41,795 nucleotides of DNA from Bacillota bacterium (GTDB lineage: Bacteria > Bacillota > Negativicutes > Sporomusales > Sporomusaceae): assembly GCA_023443285.1 (NCBI GenBank), contig JAEZVB010000070.1, positions 1 through 41,795 on the forward strand, in the 5' to 3' direction. The notes under the pieces are model-generated. The model made no database searches. It was given only the letters and a program-made list of their open reading frames with translations, and was not told where the DNA came from. The position numbers and the translations under genes are program-made. Shown piece by piece: positions 7,297 through 16,012 of this stretch (the stretch's first letter is position 1; the number at the start of each line of letters is the position of its first letter).

Positions 7297-9305
7297 AACT
7301 TTATATTGCCGAAAAACCTAGCATGGCAGCTGAGATCGCCAAGTGTCTGCCAGGTCCGCTAAGCCGCAAGGAAGGTTATATTACTACCGGCGATGGCGTA
7401 ATTACCTGGGGATATGGCCACATTCTCCGCCAGGCAGAACCGGATGAATATGACCCCAAATACCAAAGGTGGCGGGTTGAGGATTTGCCGATTATTCCGC
7501 AAAGCTGGAAGCTGCTGGTAGCCGACTCCTGCCAAAAGCAATTTGAAATTGTTAAAAGCTTGATTGAGCAAGCTACTGAGATTGTTCACGCAGGTGACCC
7601 TGACCGCGAAGGGCAACTTCTGATTGATGAAGTATTGGATTATGTCAATAATCAAAAGCCGGTACGCCGGATTTTATTAAATGCGCTTGATGAGCATAGT
7701 ATAAAAAAAGCGATTGTCAGCTTGCGTGATAACCAGGAGTTTCATAACTTAAAGGATTCAGCCTTGGCCAGATCACGTGCCGATTGGTTGATCGGCATGA
7801 ATCTGTCTCGTGCGTACACCCTGGCTGCCCAACAGGCGGGACACCGGACAACGTTGCCGGTAGGGCGGGTCAAAACGCCAACCCTGGCACTTGTTGTCCG
7901 GCGGGAGCGGGAAATTGAAAACTTTACACAAGTGGAGTATTTTACCGTTAAAGCCGATTTCGAACAAGAGGCTACCCAGTTTACTGCCTATTGGAAGCCA
8001 AGAGAAGAGCAGTCCGGGCTGGACAGCGAAGGCCGTTTAGCTGATAAAACCATTGCTAAAGACTTACTGGCAAGAATACAGACTGCAAATAAACCGGCAG
8101 TAGTTATTTCGTGCGAAACCACCGAAAAGAAAGAACTGCAACGGCTGCCGTTAGCGCTTTCCACACTGCAGGTTATGGCTGGTAAAAAGTTTGGTTATGA
8201 TCCGCAGGTAGTATTAGATACGGCACAAAAGCTGTATGAACGAAAACTTACTACCTACCCACGTTCTGATTGTGAATTTCTACCTGAGTCCCAGCAGGAA
8301 GATGCTGGCAGAATTATTGGCAATTTAGGCAGATTGGCTAATGAAGAATTGGCGCTTTGGGCGGCTAAGGCTGATACCACAATCAGCAGCCGAGCCTGGA
8401 ATGATAAAAAAATTACAGCCCACCATGCTATTATCCCAACTGTCGAGCGCTGCAATTTTGCAGGTTTGAATGAGACGGAAAGGAATATTTACTTCCTTAT
8501 TGCTCAGGCCTATATTACGCAGTTTTATCCTGTGCATGTCTATGACCAAACGCGGGCTGAACTTGAGCATGCCGCTGAAACCTTTGTGGCCAATGGCCGT
8601 ATTGTTAAAGAATTGGGTTGGAAAGAACTGTATAGTGCTGAAAGCGATGAAAAAAAAGAAGAAGACAGCACAACACTGCCAGCTATGATGAAGGGCGACC
8701 AGCCGAGGTTTATTAAAGCTTCAGCTGAAAAAAAATCAACCAAACCGCCAGGGCGCTTTACGGCGGCAACGCTCTTGGCTGCGATGAAAGAAATTCACAA
8801 ATTCGTAAAAAATCCTGATTTAAAAAAGCAGCTTAAAGATGTGGCAGGTATTGGTACTGAGGCCACACGGGCTACTATTATTAAAGAACTTATTGACCGA
8901 GGCTTTTTGCGCGAAGAAGGCAAACGGAAATATCTTAAACCTATGGAACCGGCGTATTTGCTTATTGACATACTGCCTGAGGAAATTACTTATCCTGACT
9001 TCACTGCATGGTGGGAAGATATTTTGCATCAGATGGCTGAAGGCAATGCCAGCCTGGACAACTTTTTACTCCAGCAGGCTCGGTTTACCGCCAGTCTGTG
9101 CACCAAGGCCAGAGGCGCCAGTATTCCGCTTAACGGCGAGTACCATTGTCCGCGCTGTCGTAAAGGCGTACTCCAATTGAGAAACGGCAAGCATGGCAAG
9201 TTTTGGGGCTGTTCCCGCTATCCGTCCTGCCGGGCTTCTTTTGATGATAAAAATGATAAACCGGATATGCCGGCGCCGCTGGCACAAAAACAAGGGCAAG
9301 GCTGA
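7293..9305 (+). CDS. topB: DNA topoisomerase III (type IA)
   Basis: A 670-residue type IA topoisomerase, close in size to E. coli TopB (653). The N-terminal Toprim domain shows YIAEKPSMA and GDPDREGQLL (the acidic metal-binding triad); the active-site Tyr lies in TTYPRSDC near residue 322. The core domain includes GRFTAATLL and GIGTEATRATII. A single C-terminal zinc ribbon (CPRCRKG...WGCSRYPSC, about 613-642) follows. It cuts one strand and decatenates DNA, commonly with RecQ, whose gene lies 4 kb downstream. GTG start at 7293 overlaps the rhodanese stop. The last codons form half of a hairpin shared with the converging helicase gene. Confidence 0.95.
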   Translation: MKLYIAEKPSMAAEIAKCLPGPLSRKEGYITTGDGVITWGYGHILRQAEPDEYDPKYQRWRVEDLPIIPQSWKLLVADSCQKQFEIVKSLIEQATEIVHAGDPDREGQLLIDEVLDYVNNQKPVRRILLNALDEHSIKKAIVSLRDNQEFHNLKDSALARSRADWLIGMNLSRAYTLAAQQAGHRTTLPVGRVKTPTLALVVRREREIENFTQVEYFTVKADFEQEATQFTAYWKPREEQSGLDSEGRLADKTIAKDLLARIQTANKPAVVISCETTEKKELQRLPLALSTLQVMAGKKFGYDPQVVLDTAQKLYERKLTTYPRSDCEFLPESQQEDAGRIIGNLGRLANEELALWAAKADTTISSRAWNDKKITAHHAIIPTVERCNFAGLNETERNIYFLIAQAYITQFYPVHVYDQTRAELEHAAETFVANGRIVKELGWKELYSAESDEKKEEDSTTLPAMMKGDQPRFIKASAEKKSTKPPGRFTAATLLAAMKEIHKFVKNPDLKKQLKDVAGIGTEATRATIIKELIDRGFLREEGKRKYLKPMEPAYLLIDILPEEITYPDFTAWWEDILHQMAEGNASLDNFLLQQARFTASLCTKARGASIPLNGEYHCPRCRKGVLQLRNGKHGKFWGCSRYPSCRASFDDKNDKPDMPAPLAQKQGQG

Positions 9306-9321
9306 TTACGCCTTGCCCTTG
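9291..9321. terminator. Hairpin made of both C-terminal coding ends
   Basis: CAAGGGCAAGGC (9291-9302) and its exact complement (9310-9321) flank a 7-nt loop that holds the topB stop TGA (9303-9305) and, on the other strand, the helicase stop TAA (9306-9308). The two convergent genes therefore have zero intergenic bases, and their last four to five codons form the stem. No T tract follows on either side, so intrinsic termination is uncertain. Confidence 0.6.
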
Positions 9322-10637
9322 GACACTTTCCGTTTGCTATTATAGCCTTTTTTACCGGCGGATTCACTGGCGGCTTTGGGCTTGCGACGGCTTCGTAAAT
9401 TATTGCCGCCGTGAGTAGCTGTTTTTTTGTCAGCAGCCGATTGTTTATCAGTCAGAGTTTTTTCGGGGTATTTCTTAGTTGGTGCAGTCGTTAGCTTTTT
9501 ATTGGCATTTTTAATTACTTTTTGGCCATTAGCTTTATACTTTTCGATGGTTGAACCAATGCCATGCTCAATTAACCGTAAATACATATGTTCACCGGGA
9601 GCAATGAAGGTAATGGCTGTTCCAGTTTCACCTGCCCGCCCGGTCCGGCCAATGCGGTGAATATAACTTTCGGTGTCATGTGGGATATCATAACTAAATA
9701 CATGGGTAATACCTTCAATATCGAGTCCGCGGGCGGCAATATCTGTGGCAACTAAAAGTTGCAGCTTAGCATCACTAAAGCGCTTCATGACCTGCGTACG
9801 TTTGGCTTGGGATAAGTCGCCATGTAGTTCGTCAACTTTGTAGCCGCGTTGAATAAGGGCGGTATTGAGAGCCTTGGCTCGTTCTTTGGTATGGCAAAAG
9901 ATAATTGCCAGATAGGGCTGGTATTCGTCAATCATGCTGCAAAGCTTGTCAAGTTTACCGGCTTCAGGAAGTTCAATCATAATTTGCTTGATTTCATCTA
10001 AGGTTATATTTGCAGTTTGTATATGGATATCTGCCGGTTTGGTCATATACCGTGCGGCCAGCGAGCGAACCTTGGGCGGCATAGTAGCTGAAAACAGGAG
10101 CGTTTGGCGTTTGGGGGAAGTTAATTGAATAACTTCTTCAACCTCTTCTAAAAAGCCCATATGAAGCATTTGGTCGGCTTCGTCCAGCACTAGTTTGGTT
10201 ACTCCGGAAAGCACTAAGGTTTTACGGCGTACATGGTCAAGTAGGCGGCCAGGTGTACCGATAACCAGATGGGGTTGGCCGTGGAGCTTGCGGATTTGTT
10301 CATCAACATCCTTGCCGCCATATAGGGCTAAGATATTAATATTTAATACCTTTGCCAGTTTGGCAGCTTCATCTCTAATTTGCAGGGTGAGCTCGCGGGT
10401 CGGGGTAACAATCAAGGTTTGGACATGTGGGGCTGAGTTTCTTGTTTTTTCTAAAATAGGCAATAAAAATGCCAAGGTTTTGCCTGTGCCTGTCTGCGAC
10501 TGGGCAATGACATCTTTGCCTGATAATATTATCGGAATGGTTTGAATTTGGACAGGTGTTGGCTGGGTAATACCGGATTGTTTTAAAAATTGGGTCAGCT
10601 CAGGGCGAATACCCAGGGCTGAGAAATTTGCGGCCAT
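9306..10637 (-). CDS. DEAD-box RNA helicase (CshA/RhlE type)
   Basis: A 443-residue helicase with canonical motifs: GITQPTPVQ, SQTGTGKT, TPTRELT, TPGRLLD, DEADQM, SAT, IIFCHTK, ARGLDIEGI, HRIGRTGRAG. After the core (about residue 370) comes a Lys/Ser/Arg-rich tail, typical for binding RNA nonspecifically in cold-shock and ribosome-biogenesis helicases. AAAGGTG lies upstream of the ATG at 10637. It is divergent from the ABC-F gene (10822) and convergent, stop to stop, with topB. With the YfmL-like gene at 5624, there are two DEAD-box genes within 5 kb, one canonical and one with a DEVD box. Confidence 0.93.
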   Translation of the reverse strand: MAANFSALGIRPELTQFLKQSGITQPTPVQIQTIPIILSGKDVIAQSQTGTGKTLAFLLPILEKTRNSAPHVQTLIVTPTRELTLQIRDEAAKLAKVLNINILALYGGKDVDEQIRKLHGQPHLVIGTPGRLLDHVRRKTLVLSGVTKLVLDEADQMLHMGFLEEVEEVIQLTSPKRQTLLFSATMPPKVRSLAARYMTKPADIHIQTANITLDEIKQIMIELPEAGKLDKLCSMIDEYQPYLAIIFCHTKERAKALNTALIQRGYKVDELHGDLSQAKRTQVMKRFSDAKLQLLVATDIAARGLDIEGITHVFSYDIPHDTESYIHRIGRTGRAGETGTAITFIAPGEHMYLRLIEHGIGSTIEKYKANGQKVIKNANKKLTTAPTKKYPEKTLTDKQSAADKKTATHGGNNLRSRRKPKAASESAGKKGYNSKRKVSKGKA

Positions 10638-10821
10638 AAATAAAACACCTTTCTGTTTAAATATATGTTATTTCAGTTTGCGCAAGCAAAATCAAGTGTA
10701 TACGGTGTGACAGTTAAATATACTACTATTTTCCATGAAAGTAAAGAGGATTATAGGTATTTCTTTCAATATCATAAATGTTTATGTTAAAATGAAGTAA
10801 AATGACGAAAAGGACTGGATT

Positions 10822-12726
10822 ATGAACTTATTATCGATAGAGAACCTAACAAAAACCTATGGCGAAAAAGCTTTATTCAAGGATGTAACCTTTGGGATTG
10901 AAGAAGGCGACAAAATTGGTTTGATTGGAGTAAACGGTACCGGCAAATCAACCTTCTTGAAAGTAATTGCCAAAGTGGATACTGCCGATTGTGGTAAAAT
11001 CACGACGGGTAACAGTGTGCAGGTAGAATATTTGCCGCAAAACCCGGAGTTTGATGATAAGGCTACTGTATTGGAACAGGTTTTCAAAGGGCATTCGCCG
11101 GTGATGCAGGTACTAAGAGACTACGAACAGGTATTAGTACAGGTGCAGCAATATCCAGAAAATGAAACCTATCAAAAGCTACTCATTCAATTGTCACAGC
11201 AAATGGATGCCCAGAATGCCTGGCAATTGGAAAGTGAAGCAAAAACCGTGCTTACCAAACTGGGGATTTTTGATTTTTCGGCGATTGTCAGCACCTTGTC
11301 CGGCGGACAGCGAAAGCGCATTGCATTAGCCAGTGCGCTTATAAATCCTGCCGATTTGTTAATTTTGGATGAGCCTACAAACCATATTGATAACAATACG
11401 GTGGCCTGGTTGGAACAATATTTGGCCAAACGCAAGGGCGCGTTATTGATGATTACTCATGACAGATATTTTTTGGATAGGGTAACAAACCGGATTATTG
11501 AACTGGACAGAGGTAATTTGTATACCTATAGCGGAAATTACAGCCAGTTTTTGGAGGCTAAGGCTGAACGCGAAGAGATGCAGGAAGCCAGTGAGCGCAA
11601 ACGCCAGAATATCCTTAGAAATGAGCTGGCCTGGATCAGGCGGGGGGCACAGGCGCGCAGCACTAAGCAAAAAGCGAGAATTGAACGGTATGAAGACCTT
11701 AGCGCGCAGGCGCCTGAAGTAGCAAACGGACAATTAGAGATTAATGCGGGTGCTAGTCGGTTAGGGCGTAAGATTATCGAATTGGCACATATCGATAAAG
11801 CGTTTGAAGGTAAAATGCTATTAAAGGACTTTAACTATATTGTACTGAGAAATGACCGGGTTGGTATTATCGGGCCGAACGGCAGCGGTAAATCTACATT
11901 GCTGAACCTGATTGCCGGACGATTGGCGCCAGATAGTGGGTTGGTGGAGCTGGGACAGACCGTGAAAATTGGCTACTTCTCGCAGGAAAGTTCGGAAATG
12001 AACCAAGACCTGCGCGTAATTGAATATATTAAGGAAGAGGCTCATTTTTTACCTTCTGCTGATGGCGGCACAATCAGTGCGTCACAGTTATTAGAACGTT
12101 TTCTTTTTCCGCCCAGTCAACAATGGACGCCGATTGCTAAGCTGTCTGGTGGAGAAAAACGACGTTTGTTTTTGCTCAGGATTCTTATGAGTGCTCCCAA
12201 TGTGCTCTTACTGGATGAGCCTACTAATGACCTGGATGTTCAGACACTAAGCATTTTGGAAGATTATCTGGAGGATTTCCACGGTGTTGTTATTGCGGTG
12301 TCTCATGATCGGTATTTTCTTGACAGGCTTGTAGACAAGCTGTTTGTTTTTGAAGGGCAGGGTAAAATCACCCAATATCCTGGCAATTATTCGGATTATC
12401 AGGAAAAGGCCTGTAAAGAGGATGAGGAAAGCAGCGATAAAAGAAAAAGTACAATAGATAAGAAACCAGCAGTGCAGGATAAGCCCAAAGAACGGCCACG
12501 TAAGCTGTCTTTCAAAGAACAACGGGAATATGATGAGATAGAAAATGTAATTGCCGGAGTTGAACAGGAGCTTGCCCAGATGGCAGCAGCTATCAATTCT
12601 GCAGGCAGTGACTTTGAACTCTTGCAGCAGCTTACTAAAGGGCAGCAGGAACTGGAAACAAGGCTTGATGAATTGCTTGATCGCTGGACATATCTAAATG
12701 AATTGGTAGCTGAACTCAGCAGCTAG
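10822..12726 (+). CDS. ABC-F family ATPase (Uup/YfmR type)
   Basis: A 634-residue protein with two ABC cassettes and no membrane segments. Cassette 1: Walker A GVNGTGKST, signature LSGGQRKRIALA, Walker B LLILDEPTNHID. Cassette 2: Walker A GPNGSGKST, signature LSGGEKRRLFLL, Walker B VLLLDEPTNDLD. The linker (about 240-310) is charged and helical with RRGAQARSTKQKARI, the P-site tRNA interaction motif region. After about residue 540 a Lys-rich segment and a coiled coil finish the protein, as in Uup/YfmR. ABC-F proteins of this kind act on the ribosome; YfmR is reported to rescue stalled translation. ATG at 10822 follows AAAGGA. It is 23 nt before the ArsC/Spx-like gene. Confidence 0.93.
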   Translation: MNLLSIENLTKTYGEKALFKDVTFGIEEGDKIGLIGVNGTGKSTFLKVIAKVDTADCGKITTGNSVQVEYLPQNPEFDDKATVLEQVFKGHSPVMQVLRDYEQVLVQVQQYPENETYQKLLIQLSQQMDAQNAWQLESEAKTVLTKLGIFDFSAIVSTLSGGQRKRIALASALINPADLLILDEPTNHIDNNTVAWLEQYLAKRKGALLMITHDRYFLDRVTNRIIELDRGNLYTYSGNYSQFLEAKAEREEMQEASERKRQNILRNELAWIRRGAQARSTKQKARIERYEDLSAQAPEVANGQLEINAGASRLGRKIIELAHIDKAFEGKMLLKDFNYIVLRNDRVGIIGPNGSGKSTLLNLIAGRLAPDSGLVELGQTVKIGYFSQESSEMNQDLRVIEYIKEEAHFLPSADGGTISASQLLERFLFPPSQQWTPIAKLSGGEKRRLFLLRILMSAPNVLLLDEPTNDLDVQTLSILEDYLEDFHGVVIAVSHDRYFLDRLVDKLFVFEGQGKITQYPGNYSDYQEKACKEDEESSDKRKSTIDKKPAVQDKPKERPRKLSFKEQREYDEIENVIAGVEQELAQMAAAINSAGSDFELLQQLTKGQQELETRLDELLDRWTYLNELVAELSS

Positions 12727-12749
12727 AGAATAAAGGAGCTAGTGCGCGA

Positions 12750-13085
12750 ATGAATATACAGATCGTTGGTACAAAAAAATGCCAGGATACCAGAAAAGCC
12801 GAACGGTATTTTAAAGAACGCAAGATACCGTTTCAATTTATTGATTTAACGATCAGGGGTTTAAGTAAAGGTGAATTGAGCAAAGTAAGTGCTGCTACCG
12901 GTGGCCTGGAAAACCTAATTGATAAAACAGGCAAAGAATATGAAAAACGCAATTTGAAGTACCTGGTGCATAATGTGGAAGAGGTGTTGCTGGAACATCC
13001 GCTCTTATTACGGACACCGGTAGTACGCAATGGCTCTAAGGCCACAGTGGGTTACTGTCCAGCGGTTTGGGAAAGCTGGAGTTAG
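12750..13085 (+). CDS. ArsC/Spx family protein with a single active-site Cys
   Basis: The 111-residue thioredoxin-fold protein has the family start IQIVGTKKCQDTRKAERYF and the later PVVRNG segment followed by VGYCP. Spx carries a CxxC at this point and ArsC a lone catalytic Cys; here there is one Cys (residue 11) followed by QDTR, so it is more like the YffB/ArsC branch than a canonical redox-sensing Spx. The substrate is unknown and no arsenic genes are nearby. AAAGGAG precedes the ATG. It lies between the ABC-F and recQ genes on the same strand. Confidence 0.82.
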   Translation: MNIQIVGTKKCQDTRKAERYFKERKIPFQFIDLTIRGLSKGELSKVSAATGGLENLIDKTGKEYEKRNLKYLVHNVEEVLLEHPLLLRTPVVRNGSKATVGYCPAVWESWS

Positions 13086-13184
13086 GATAGGGGACTCTTA
13101 CTGTAATTTACATACGATAGTCAAAGGAAGCTATCCTATGCTATGATAATAAAAGAAGCAAGGTTGGAATTGGAGATAGAAATA

Positions 13185-15353
13185 ATGCTGACAAAAGCTC
13201 GGGTGATATTAAAAAAGTTTTATGGTTATGACGAATTTAGGCCAGGGCAGGCTAAGGTTATTGGCAGCTTGCTTGGCGGCAAAGATACGGTAGCTATTAT
13301 GCCGACAGGTGCCGGCAAATCGTTATGCTTTCAGATTCCGGCGATGTTGCTGCCTGGCATGACCATCGTTGTTTCGCCGTTAATTTCGCTAATGAAGGAT
13401 CAGGTGGATGCGTTAACCGAACAGGGGATTCCGGCTACTTTTATTAATAGCTCGCTCACAGGCTCAGAGGCCGGAAGGCGGTTGCAGCAGATGCGTGCAG
13501 GGCGCTACAAACTGGTCTATGTCGCACCTGAGAGGCTGACTGCCGACTGGTTTCAAGCGGTGGTCGCAGAACTAAAAATAAGTATGCTGGCTATTGATGA
13601 AGCGCACTGTGTTTCCCAATGGGGTCATGACTTTCGTCCAAGCTATCGCAATGTAGGCACTTTTATTACTAATTTGTCCTACAGACCGGTTATTGGTGCT
13701 TTTACTGCTACTGCTACGCCTGAGGTCAAAAAAGACATTGAGAACCTCTTGTCGTTAAACTGGCCTCAGGTTCATATAACAGGGTTTGACCGTCCGAATC
13801 TATCTTTTTCTGTGTTGCGAGGCGAAAACAAGCAGCAATTTGTGTTGAAATATACTAAGGCTAATAGTAATCAGGCCGGTATAATTTATGCGGCGACGCG
13901 CAAAGAAGTAGACAGTCTGTATGAATTGCTCAGAAAAAAAGGCTTTGCTGCCGGGCGATATCATGCCGGGTTAAGTGATGAAGAACGGATGAACCAGCAA
14001 GAGAAATTTCTCTATGACGATATCCGGGTTATGGTGGCTACCAACGCCTTTGGTATGGGGATTGATAAGTCCAACGTGCGGTATGTGATCCATTATAATA
14101 TGCCGAAAAATATGGAGTCTTACTACCAAGAAGCCGGTCGTAGCGGGCGTGACGGCGCGCCGGGAGAGTGTATTTTGCTATTTGGCCCGCAAGATCCATT
14201 ATTGCAACGCTTTTTGATTGATAAGTCTGTTGAGCATCCCGAACGCAAGCAGCATGAACTAAAGAAACTGCAGGAGATGGTAGACTATTGTCATACACCT
14301 GATTGTCTGCGGCATTATATATTAAACTACTTTGGCGAACCGACAAGTGAGCAAGGCTGCGGCCACTGTGGCAATTGCATGGCCGATGGTGAACAGGTCG
14401 ATATTACGGTGGATGCGCAGAAGATTTTTTCCTGCATTTACCGCATGAAGGAACGGTTCGGCATTTCTGTTATTGCCGATGTGTTAAAGGGTTCGAAAAA
14501 TAAAAAAGTCCAGCAACTGGGCTTTGACAATTTGCCGACCTATGGCTTGATGGCTGAGCGCACGGTGCAGGATATTAAAACTCAGGTGCAGCGACTTGTT
14601 GCTACCGGGTACTTGCGTTTGACTGAGAGCGAATATCCGGTAGTAAAATTAGAATCCGAAGCATATTTAGTGCTGCGTAATGAGGCCAGAGTGTGGCAAA
14701 AGGTATTTACCGAACGCCAGCCTGTGCAGGATGATTCCTTATTTGAACTTTTAAGGCAATGCCGTAAACGCATCTCTGAGCGGGAAAATGTGCCACCCTT
14801 TGTTGTGTTTGCTGACACAACACTGAAGGAGATGAGTCAACAGCGGCCAACAGACCTTATTGCTTTGCACCAAATTAAAGGTGTTGGTGAGCTTAAACTC
14901 CATAAATATGGACAGCAATTCCTGGAGATCATCACCGGTTATTTGGCTGAACATGTCGCGGAGGAGAGTAGTACGGAAATTGCAGATAATGTTACTGAAA
15001 CGGTTAAAAAGGCAGCAGGGAAAAAGGGCGCCAGGAAAGCTGAGGCAGAACCCAGTCATGTAGTAACTTTAGCTATGTACCGGCAAGGCAGTGACTTGGA
15101 GGACATTGCTAAGTCGCGGAATTTAACGGTTAACACAGTACAAAACCATTTGGTGCGATGTGCGCAGGAAGGTCATGTTGTTGATTGGGGCAGGCTAATA
15201 CCCGAGCAGTATGAAAAACATATTATTGCCACAATAAAAGAAGTTGGCACAGGCCAATTAAAAGCAATTAAAGATGCATTGCCTGATGGTGTAAGTTATG
15301 GTGCTATTAAGGCAGTTTTATGTAAGTATTTTGGCACAATGGGCAATGCGTGA
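13185..15353 (+). CDS. recQ: ATP-dependent DNA helicase RecQ
   Basis: A 722-residue RecQ with 3'-5' helicase motifs: FRPGQ (motif 0), MPTGAGKSLCFQIP (I), DEAHCVSQWGHDFRP (II plus aromatic-rich loop), TATATP (III), ATNAFGMGIDK (V), YYQEAGRSGRDG (VI). A zinc-binding region (C..Y...GCGHCGNC), winged helix and HRDC domain (about 500-590) follow, then an extra C-terminal helix-turn-helix segment (VTLAMYRQGSDLEDIA) like the HTH_40 domain found in some Bacillota RecQ/YpbB proteins. I choose ATG 13185 (GGAGATAG 8 nt upstream; MLTKARVILKKFYGY aligns with known starts) over 13143. RecQ and topoisomerase III work together on recombination intermediates. Confidence 0.95.
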   Translation: MLTKARVILKKFYGYDEFRPGQAKVIGSLLGGKDTVAIMPTGAGKSLCFQIPAMLLPGMTIVVSPLISLMKDQVDALTEQGIPATFINSSLTGSEAGRRLQQMRAGRYKLVYVAPERLTADWFQAVVAELKISMLAIDEAHCVSQWGHDFRPSYRNVGTFITNLSYRPVIGAFTATATPEVKKDIENLLSLNWPQVHITGFDRPNLSFSVLRGENKQQFVLKYTKANSNQAGIIYAATRKEVDSLYELLRKKGFAAGRYHAGLSDEERMNQQEKFLYDDIRVMVATNAFGMGIDKSNVRYVIHYNMPKNMESYYQEAGRSGRDGAPGECILLFGPQDPLLQRFLIDKSVEHPERKQHELKKLQEMVDYCHTPDCLRHYILNYFGEPTSEQGCGHCGNCMADGEQVDITVDAQKIFSCIYRMKERFGISVIADVLKGSKNKKVQQLGFDNLPTYGLMAERTVQDIKTQVQRLVATGYLRLTESEYPVVKLESEAYLVLRNEARVWQKVFTERQPVQDDSLFELLRQCRKRISERENVPPFVVFADTTLKEMSQQRPTDLIALHQIKGVGELKLHKYGQQFLEIITGYLAEHVAEESSTEIADNVTETVKKAAGKKGARKAEAEPSHVVTLAMYRQGSDLEDIAKSRNLTVNTVQNHLVRCAQEGHVVDWGRLIPEQYEKHIIATIKEVGTGQLKAIKDALPDGVSYGAIKAVLCKYFGTMGNA

Positions 15354-15408
15354 AGATACTATACACTATTCTTGCAGCAATCGCCGCAAATGCAGAGGGA
15401 AGGTAGTT

Positions 15409-15669
15409 ATGCCATATACCTATATTGTTCAATGCGCGGATAGTACCTATTACACCGGCTGGACCACCAATTTGGAAATAAGGCTGGCAGCGCATAATAG
15501 TGGCAATGGTGCCCGCTATACACGCGGGCGTCTGCCGGTTGCTCTGGTGTACTACGAAGAGCATGCCACCGAGAGCCTGGCTCGCAAGCGCGAATATGCG
15601 ATTAAACGCCTTGATCGGCAAGCAAAGGAAGAATTAGTGCAAGCGTTTGCGGCAAATATGTCGCATTGA
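15409..15669 (+). CDS. GIY-YIG nuclease-domain protein (UPF0213/YhbQ type)
   Basis: An 86-residue single GIY-YIG domain: YTYIVQCADSTYYTGWT (the GIY equivalent is YIV and the YIG equivalent is YTG), LEIRLAAHNSGNGARYT, then RLPVALVYYEEHATESLARKRE with the conserved Arg and Glu. Such proteins resemble E. coli YhbQ and UvrC's N-terminal nuclease; their physiological substrate is unsettled. The start at 15409 has GAGGGAAGG 7 nt upstream; an in-frame extension back to 15298 overlaps recQ and has no ribosome site. It lies 55 nt after recQ and may be co-transcribed. Confidence 0.9.
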   Translation: MPYTYIVQCADSTYYTGWTTNLEIRLAAHNSGNGARYTRGRLPVALVYYEEHATESLARKREYAIKRLDRQAKEELVQAFAANMSH

Positions 15670-15746
15670 AATGTATAATAATCATGTTTAGCGCAATAGT
15701 AAACTAAAATTATTACACCATATATAATTGGAATAAGGAGACCATA

Positions 15747-15944
15747 ATGGACGGAACACAACGAAAAAACATTATTCCTGGTGCGAAAGTAAAAATTGTG
15801 CAAAAACCGCACCAACGGACAGGGCAGTTAACTGAGGGCATAGTTAAAGATATATTGACAAGCAGCCCGGTACATCCTCGTGGCATTAAAGTAAGGTTAA
15901 CTGATGGTATCATTGGCCGGGTTCAGGAAGTGATTAAGCCGTAA
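15747..15944 (+). CDS. ywbE: YwbE family protein
   Basis: A 65-residue basic beta-rich protein matching the YwbE family: RKNIIPGAKVKIVQKPHQRT, then GIVKDILTSSPVHPRGIKV and a final GIIGRVQEV. It looks like a KOW/SH3-like small barrel; function unknown. An AAGGAG site precedes the ATG. The gene is followed 30 nt later by a T-tailed hairpin and converges on the aroF gene. Confidence 0.92.
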   Translation: MDGTQRKNIIPGAKVKIVQKPHQRTGQLTEGIVKDILTSSPVHPRGIKVRLTDGIIGRVQEVIKP

Positions 15945-15973
15945 TTGATAATGCTATATTGTGACAGACAAAC

Positions 15974-16011
15974 GAGCTAAATCCCACATAAGGACTTAGC
16001 TCATTTTTTTT
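15974..16011 (+). terminator. Rho-independent terminator after ywbE
   Basis: GAGCTAA-A-TCC (15974-15984) pairs with GGA-C-TTAGCTC (15992-16002), one A/C mismatch, then a run of eight T (16004-16011). It abuts the stop of the convergent aroF gene (16013) and may serve both, though the T tract favours the plus strand. Confidence 0.88.
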
Positions 16012-16012
16012 G

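Noticed and set aside
13084..13137. AGGATAG/CTATCCT inverted repeat before recQ
   Set aside because: Only 7 bp with a 40-nt loop and no T tract; likely chance.
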